Origin: Miscanthus floridulus
Lineage: Eukaryota > Streptophyta > Magnoliopsida > Poales > Poaceae
DNA: 64,000 nt
Direction of reading: 5' to 3'
NCBI RefSeq assembly: GCF_019320115.1
Contig: NC_089584.1
Location: 101,480,320 to 101,544,319 of the forward strand
A model generated the notes under the pieces. That model saw only the letters and a list, made by a program, of their open reading frames with translations, was not told the origin of the DNA and searched no databases. The position numbers and the translations under genes were made by a program. This document shows, in pieces, positions 58,075 to 64,000 of this stretch. Position 1 is the first letter of the stretch, and each line of letters starts with the position of its first letter.

Positions 58075-59520
58075 ATGGCTGACAAGACTCTACGTGAATT
58101 CTCTGCTCCAAGCACTGAGAACATTCGCACTGGACCAACACTTAAAACTAACAACCTTGAGTTTGAGTTCAAGCCAAGCCTCATCAACATGGTGCAAGCT
58201 ACCCCATTTAGTGGAAAGGCACATGAAGATGCTAGTGCTCACCTACAGAATTTTCTAGAGATAAGTAGCACGGTCGTCATCAAGGATGTTGCTCAAGACA
58301 TCATACTACTTCGCTTATTTCCATTCTCACTTGTGGGACGAGCGAAGCAATGGTTCTACATCAACAAAGATCACATCAACACATGGGCAAAGTGTTCAAA
58401 GGACTTCCTAGAAAAAATCTTCCCTATAGGCAAGACCAATGCCTTAAGAGGAAAGATTTTAAACTTCCAACAGCAGAAAGGAGAATCTATTCTAGAAGCA
58501 TGGAAATGTTTTCAAGAATATATTTTAGATTGTCCTCATCATGGGATGGAAGATTGGTTGCTCATGCAAGGCTTTTACCATGGATTAACTCAAAAAGCTC
58601 GCGAACAACTAGATGCAACTGCTGGAAGATCATTTATGTCACTCATCCTTGGAAAAGCTGAAACTCTTATAGAGAAGACAACCTCTAATCAAGGCTGGTC
58701 TCAATGCAATATTCAATCATGCAATAAGAGCGAAGAAGTATCGAAAAAGGTGTGTGCACTATCAACCAAGATGAACATACTATTGAATTGGCTTGAACAA
58801 CGAGCTAATTACAAGAAAGATCGTCAAGCTATTCAAGATGCCTTTAATTCTCAGAATGTATGTGGAGAATACTTGGGGGTTGAATTCCCTGAATATCAAG
58901 AGGATGAAAACATCGTCATCAACAATTTTGCTCCACAACAAAGACAAGGGTGGAATCAACAACAATGACCGACTTACCAAGGTAAGTACCCAGGTAATTA
59001 CCATAATTCTTATAATTCTAAACAACCATCCTTAAGAGACCTGATCTTAGAACAAGTTAGGATTAATGAGAACATTTCTAAAAAGTTTGCTCTTAATGAT
59101 AAGGTCCTAGAAAACATAAATGCTAAAATGGATAGTTTTTCTTCCACCATAAAAGACCAACTTAGCTATAATAAAAAGATAGAGTCTCAATTAGCCCAGT
59201 TGGCTGCTGCTTTGCCTTTTGCCACTAACCTTGAGAAGGTAAATACCATAACCATAAGAGGTGGCAAGTCTACTCGTGATCCACCATATCCGATAAGGAC
59301 AGGTAAGACACCAGTGGTACTACAGGAAGAGGAGAAGACAACCGATGAAGTTGAAGAAGCTGGGCCAAAAGAGCAAGAGTTACAACAAGATTTTCATGAC
59401 CCGACCCTCCTACCGTTTCCACGTAGAAATCAAAAAGCCAAAATGGATGAGCAATTTGGTAAATTTATAGAGGTAATTCAAAAGTTATATATCAATATTC
59501 CGTTGCTAGATGCCATATAG
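58075..59520 (+). pseudogene. Athila-like gag, in-frame stops
   Basis: The start ATG at 58075 (MADKTLREFSAPSTENI) follows the primer site by about 195 nt. The retrotransposon gag domain is clear: MVQATPFSGKAHEDASAHLQ, DIILLRLFPFSLVGRAKQWF and KIFPIGKTNALRGKI. A Gln-rich linker precedes TGA at 58966-58968. The same frame continues (59128-59520) with IESQLAQLAAALPF, TITIRGGKSTRDPPYP and FIEVIQKLYINIPLLDAI before TAG at 59518. Only these two stops interrupt a ~480-codon frame. Gag would form the particle; it is inactive now. Confidence 0.75.
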
Positions 59521-60130
59521 GTACCTACCTACGTGAAGTATCTCAGAGACATCCTTAACAACAAAAACCACTACCTTCCACTGAGGTAATCAAGTTAATA
59601 GAGGAGTGTAGTGCGGCCATCCTAAACACTTCACCTGTCAAGAAGAAGGATCCATGATGTCCCACTATCGATTGTTCGATCGGGAGCCAGAACTTTGAGA
59701 ACGCGTTATGCGATCTTGGAGCAAGTGCTAGTGTCATGCCCAAAAAGGTCTTTGACAAGCTCAACTATTCAACACTCACGCCAACATCAATGTGTTTGCA
59801 ACTAGCAGACCAATCAGTTTGCTACCCTACAGGAATCGCTGAAAATATTCTAGTAAAAATACGAAACTTTTTCATTCCCATAGATTTTGTAGTCTTGACA
59901 TGCAGGAAGACATGAAGACACCCCTCATTCTTAGAAGACCCTTCCTAAGCACTACAAATGCTCACATTGATGTCAAAGATAGAGAAATTAAATTCCATAT
60001 AAATAGGAAGGAAGAGCGACTCGCCTTCAAGCCAAGACCGAAACAATGCTCTAATTTAGAGTGGCATGAAAAGCAAGTGCAGCCGTTAAGGTCTCCATCT
60101 CTGGAACCGACTGATGCAACCAAGAAATAA
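59521..60130 (+). pseudogene. Athila-like aspartic protease, frameshifted
   Basis: After VPTYVKYLRDILNN, a segment with CDLGASASVMPKKVFDKL carries the D-L-G-A-S form of the active site typical of Athila proteases, which have D-L/S-G. It continues with QLADQSVCYPTGIAENI, then shifts frame near 59905 into KTPLILRRPFLSTTNAHIDV (59900-60130). It ends with TAA at 60128-60130. Stops at TAG/TGA in between confirm decay. Confidence 0.7.
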
Positions 60131-61261
60131 ACCCGAATGGAGAAGTCCGGTTTGGTGCACTAAAAATTTTGAACCCTCGCCGGGAGGTAACTCAATAGTT
60201 ATCCATATTTACTTTTTCATATTGCATTAATCATTTTATCTTAACATATTTACTTTTCAACACCTGCTTCATGAAACAAAAATTATCATCATGGCATTAT
60301 AAAAACTTAGGCCCCATGTAAATAATTTTTACAGAGTAAAAACCCATATGAAATATTTACCATGGAGGCTTAAAATTTTTAAAAAATACCATCATTCATC
60401 TGGTTATATTTCATAGTATTATAAAATATTTTTTGCATTGTATTTTTATACATATATATAGTAGAAATACAGACACATGGGACCCACTCAACCGCCACGC
60501 ATCACTTCCATTACCTCCATAACCACCACTATCACCTCTTTCCACTCTCCACCACTACTGATCGTATCTCTGCACATATCCACCGAAAGGAGCACTCACC
60601 TTGCTTAACCATGAAGTAAAGAAGCATTAGGAGGAAGGGGAGGACATTTGGCCATGATGTGGGGCCGGCCGTCCCCACCACTAGGCCGGCCGGCCTGTTG
60701 CTGCGTTGCCTATAAATCCTACTCCTCCTGCTTGCTCTCGGCCTCACCCACAGCTGCAATCCAGCTCCTGAGTTCGAAATTCCAATTCCAAATTTTGTTG
60801 TTAAATTTCCCTTGGTAGAAGTATTGTTGAAGTAAGAAAGAGTGAGAGGAAGTTTGGGTGTGAAAGTAGTGATCAAATATTCAGAAAGAAAGAGAGAGGT
60901 GCTGCTGAAATTTGAGAAGAAAAATAGAGTTTTAAGAGTGGTAGTACTGTCCAAATCAAAAGAGGGGATTAAAAAGAATTCATGCTAAAATCTTTATTAG
61001 AATATTCACTAAACAATCTCAGACAACTAACCCTTGAACTACTGACTTTGGATGGCTAACCACTAACATTTTCATCTCCTAACCCCGTTCCATGAGTTGT
61101 GTTATTTTTCTCTATTTTGCAGGAAAATGAGCAAGATCACCGGCAAGCTCAACTGGACAATGTCGTTCCGTTCAATGAGGAGTTCTTTGTCCTGAGCAAG
61201 CACCGACATGGAGGTCGATCCATCGTCTCCCGCTGTTGGAGCATCATTCTGATCAGCCTCC
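60131..61261 (+). other. Non-coding region between protease and ORF1 of the Athila-like element
   Basis: Starts with a block (GGTTTGGTGCACTAAAAA, CCCTCGCCGGGAGGTAA) and becomes AT-rich. Around 60660-60780 it turns GC-rich with GGCCGGCC palindromes, a TATA-like box and a pyrimidine-rich leader-like stretch. No RT, RNase H or integrase motif can be found in any frame. Confidence 0.6.
60711..60717 (+). promoter_or_regulatory. Possible internal TATA box upstream of ORF1
   Basis: TATAAAT follows GGCCGGCC-rich sequence and precedes a CT-rich stretch (CCTACTCCTCCTGC, CCTCACCC) resembling a plant transcription start. It lies about 550 bp before the ORF1-like start. An internal promoter is inferred from sequence only. 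Confidence 0.35.
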
Positions 61262-61746
61262 ATGGAGAGGAACGTTCTTCTGTAAGAGAAGCAGCTCAAG
61301 CTCTGAGGTGATAGGGAGAAGAACATCTACAAAAAGCTGAAGACCCAGGAATTCATCCTCACCCCTGCCTATGATCCAGCCCTACTCCATGCCATTGGTA
61401 TGATCGCTAAATTCGAACTTATTTTTAGGACCATAGCATGGGAGGATGCTTGGAAAATTGATGAGCCAGGGTGTAAGCTTTTGACTATTGAATTCTTGTG
61501 CACTTTGCAACCTATCGATTTGGAAGTTTCATTTAGACTTTTTAGGAAAAAAATTTCTATTCCCTGGAAAAATTTTAGTGAACTTCTTGGATTTCAATCT
61601 TAGTTTATAATTGACGTAGACTCTGCTATACAAGACTTTGATAGGAATAAGTTTTGGAGGGTGATTTCAAAAGAAATTGTTTGCTACCATCCTCACACCA
61701 ATGATATTCAGCACCCTACTTTGCGATTCATGCACAAATGGTTAGG

Positions 61747-63092
61747 TGTCGGTGTTTCGAGTTGCCACCAACAAGTAAATTTCTAATATTGCGCATCTGG
61801 CCCAGATGGTGTGCTAAGAGGACACTAGGTTTATACTAGTTCGAGTAGAATGTCCCTATGTCCAGTTTGTTGCTGCCGCTCGTGTTACTAGCACTAAAGT
61901 TTGTAGTAGGGGTTATAAATGGGCGAGAGAGGGACATGTCCCAAGTCTCTGATGGAAAGGATGAACGGGTGCTGAGAGCTCGATCGTAGCTCGGTTGTAT
62001 GTTTGGGGTTCGATGAGTTGATCGGATTCGAGTCTCCTATGGTGTGTTGCGATGAGTTTCGATGCCCCTTGTGGGATGCCCTGCTTTCCCTTTTATAGGC
62101 CAAGGGAAAGCATGGGTTACAGTGGAGGAAGTGAAGAGAACAAGAGGAAGAAGTCCTTTAGGATCGCTGGGTCCTTCTTCTCCTCTATGCGGGTCCCGTC
62201 GACCCTATAGACGTCAACAGGGACAACTTCTCATCGTGGCCCTGTCCGTCACTAGCACCATGTGCAGGCATCGTCTTCTAGTCATGGCGCTCCACTCTAC
62301 CCTGGCGAACGTCGTGATGAACTGACACGCCCATCAGTATTTGTATGGGGGTTAGGCAGAACAACACTAGTACGCCCAACGATGTTCCTAATGTGAACCC
62401 CCTAGGTACAGCCCATTGTGGGTCATGGGCTACATCGAGGCATGCCAGTCTCTTCCCTAGCTTTAGAGCTTTGACCCAGGCTGATACGCTTGGACCTGGA
62501 GTGATTGGCGGTGGTATGGGTCTCTGTTGGGTGAGACGGAGTCCCCGGCCTTAGGGTCGGGTGAGGCAGAGTTCCTCACCTAAGGCCAAGCGAGGCGGAG
62601 CCCACCCCTAAAGGTCGAGCGAGACAGAGTCCACCCTCAGGGGTTGGGCGAGGGGGACCCTGTGGCCTCAGTGTCGGGTGATGCAGAGTCAACCCTCAGG
62701 GGTCAAGCAAGGTGAAGCCCGTAGCTTAAGTGTCAGGCAAGGCAGAGCCCCCCTCAAGGGTCGGGTGAGGCAGAGCCACCTCAGGGGTCGGGCAAGGCAG
62801 AGCACATGGCCTTGGTGTTGGGCGAGGCGGAGCCACCCTCAGGGGTCAGGCAAGGTGGAGCCCATGGACTCGATGTTGGGCGAGGTGGAGCCACCCTCAA
62901 GGGTTAGGCGAGGTAGAGCCCATGACCTTGGTGTTGGGCGAGGCGGAGCCAACCCTTAGGGGTTTAGCGAGGCGGAGCCCACGCACCTTGGGGTCGGTTG
63001 GAGCTATAGCCACTCTCTTGACTACTCGGATGAATCGACGTTGATGGTTATTAGCTCATCCTCTTCGGGTACCCTAGTATTGGTCCCCGACA
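61747..63092 (+). mobile_element. Gypsy solo LTR (1346 bp) with perfect TTAGG duplication
   Basis: Starts TGTCGGTGTTTCGAG and ends GGTCCCCGACA, with TTAGG on both sides (61742-61746 and 63093-63097). It is the same LTR family as the element in the phosphatase intron. No internal region remains. Its minisatellite (62529-62997) has about 16 units of 27-31 bp. It interrupts the Athila ORF1-like gene. Confidence 0.9.
62529..62997. repeat. LTR minisatellite, about 16 units
   Basis: GGGCGAGGCGGAGCC followed by variable tails such as ACCCTCAGGGGTT. Longest of the three arrays of this family in the window. Confidence 0.8.
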
Positions 63093-63892
63093 TTAGGCTT
63101 TCCTTATTTCCTAGAAGTGATTTTCGTATAGTTAGGAATGATGAACTAAAACTGCTTTATGCCATGATTAAAAGGAAAAAGGTCTCACCCATGAAATTCA
63201 TGATGAATCATCGGATAGAAATTCCTAGTCTTAAGGGAGATGTTGGGTGCACTTCTTTGGTCACCCATATAGCTAAAAATTTGGACCTGCTAGAAGATGC
63301 TTCTGTTACTTACATTGACGTTCCCCGTTGGCTTATTGATTATGATTACTTTAATCATGCACATATGTTAAAAAAGGGAAGAGACGGGAAGCTTGTCATG
63401 ATGTATGTAGATTATACAACTGAGTTCCTGTTACGAGACCAAAACCTTGGTCTGTATGCAGTGGATTCGCTTGTCTTTGATTTGCAGAGAAAGGAGGAAG
63501 CACCTCGTAGGAGTGCCTTTGTGAGAATCACTCGCAACCTATAGCCTTGATACCATGGAGACGACCCCATTCCAAAAGGCCCTACCTTCACTGGCTACAT
63601 AGGATTTGATCAAGCAGGACCTTCCCAGGTGCACCATCTTGTGCATGCAGGCTGGGACCAGCCGAGACCTTTTCGTATGCACCAACCTAAACATGCTGGG
63701 TGGGAGCAGCCTTATACGCATCATTCGGACAGTTCCTAGCAATAGGAATCAAGTGGGCAACATCAAGACAATGCTTTGTCGCCATCCAGCAGCACCAAGA
63801 ACAGGAGAACAAGAATTGGCAGTATTTACTCTAGGGTCTCAACATCGACCCGCCTTTCTGAGAGACCACATCAATAACTAGCTTGGGGAGGA

Positions 63893-64000
63893 GCCCCCAT
63901 TACTATCGGTAAGTTTTTCTTTCTTATATTTTATTATTTTCTTTAGTTAATTTTCAAATTTGTATTTATTATTAAAAAAATGCATAACAAAAAAAACAAA
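63893..64000. other. AT-rich end of window within the Athila-like element
   Basis: T-rich then A-rich sequence following GGTAAGTTTTTC. It probably belongs to the element's 3' internal region. The 3' LTR is not reached. Confidence 0.4.

Larger units (their letters stand above)
56200..63892 (+). mobile_element. Athila-like Ty3/gypsy element without visible polymerase
   Basis: Order on +: internal 3' end with a purine tract (56200-56392), LTR (56393-57854), primer-binding site, gag (58075-59520), protease (59521-60130), about 1.1 kb non-coding, then an ORF1-like protein gene (61262-63892) split by a solo LTR. No reverse transcriptase, RNase H or integrase is present between protease and ORF1. 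The right LTR would lie beyond the window. All frames have stops. Confidence 0.75.
61262..63892 (+). pseudogene. Athila ORF1-like protein gene, interrupted by a solo LTR
   Basis: The frame starts at ATG 61262 (MERNVLL, then early TAA and TGA). It continues KNIYKKLKTQEFILTP, WEDAWKIDEPGCKLLTIEFL, KKISIPWKNFSELLGFQS (then TAG) and LRFMHKWLG at the insertion. After the solo LTR (61747-63092) it resumes SLFPRSDFRIVRNDELKLL, FMMNHRIEIPSLKG and THIAKNLDLLEDAS to a stop at about 63542. A further frame has QVHHLVHAGWDQ and MHQPKHAGWEQP. It resembles the ORF1/env-like protein of Athila elements, whose function is unknown. Removing the LTR does not restore the frame (one-base shift), so it was already decaying or decayed later. 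Confidence 0.6.

Noticed and set aside
62345..62959. Arg/Gly-rich open frames in the solo LTR
   Set aside because: Same minisatellite artefact as in the intron element's LTR.

Overview
The window is nuclear DNA of a grass. The evidence is spliceosomal introns, plant gene families, and retrotransposon types (Tat-like and Athila-like Ty3/gypsy, SIRE-like Ty1/copia) with LTR termini such as TGTCGG...CCGACA. The repeat style suggests a panicoid, probably Andropogoneae (sorghum, sugarcane or Miscanthus relatives). That placement is an inference. I see no bacterial, CRISPR, rRNA or tRNA features.

Two host genes can be assembled exon by exon. The first is a type I inositol-polyphosphate 5-phosphatase on the + strand (14057-39353, nine coding exons, 619 codons plus stop). 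Its second intron is 22.1 kb long because a 20.55-kb nested retrotransposon sits inside it. The second is a choline kinase on the - strand (41306-44518, seven coding exons, 372 codons plus stop). The two genes converge on a roughly 2-kb spacer. Both act in phospholipid/phosphoinositide chemistry, but nothing in the sequence shows they are co-regulated.

Layout. 1-1.2 kb: AT-rich, no gene seen. 1.24-1.69 kb: Tourist/Harbinger-type MITE. About 1.7-9.15 kb: a decayed Mutator-like (MULE) block with a CxCG zinc-finger gene on +, and on - a second GRF-type zinc-finger gene, a plant mobile domain (PMD) gene and a transposase C-terminus. 9.15-13.9 kb: MITEs, then the upstream region of the phosphatase gene. 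15.7-36.3 kb: a gypsy element antisense to the host gene, with 5-bp target duplications CCTTG. It has itself received a SIRE-type solo LTR (25.57-27.57 kb) and a truncated SIRE-type copia element (30.0-35.8 kb). 36.5-39.35 kb: phosphatase exons 3-9. 41.3-44.5 kb: choline kinase. 44.8-54.6 kb: MITEs, a solo LTR and unassigned DNA. 54.6-64 kb: LTR fragments and an Athila-like element that has gag-protease and an ORF1-like protein but no visible polymerase. That element is interrupted by a solo LTR with a perfect TTAGG duplication.

The two host genes look intact: splice phases sum correctly and catalytic motifs are present. Every transposable-element gene carries stops or frameshifts. I found no convincing new defence or enzymatic system. 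The most interesting points are the giant TE-filled intron with a preserved reading frame, the layered insertion history that can be read from target duplications, LTR minisatellite copy changes after insertion, a tandemly duplicated RT/RNase H segment, and an Athila derivative with a possible internal promoter.
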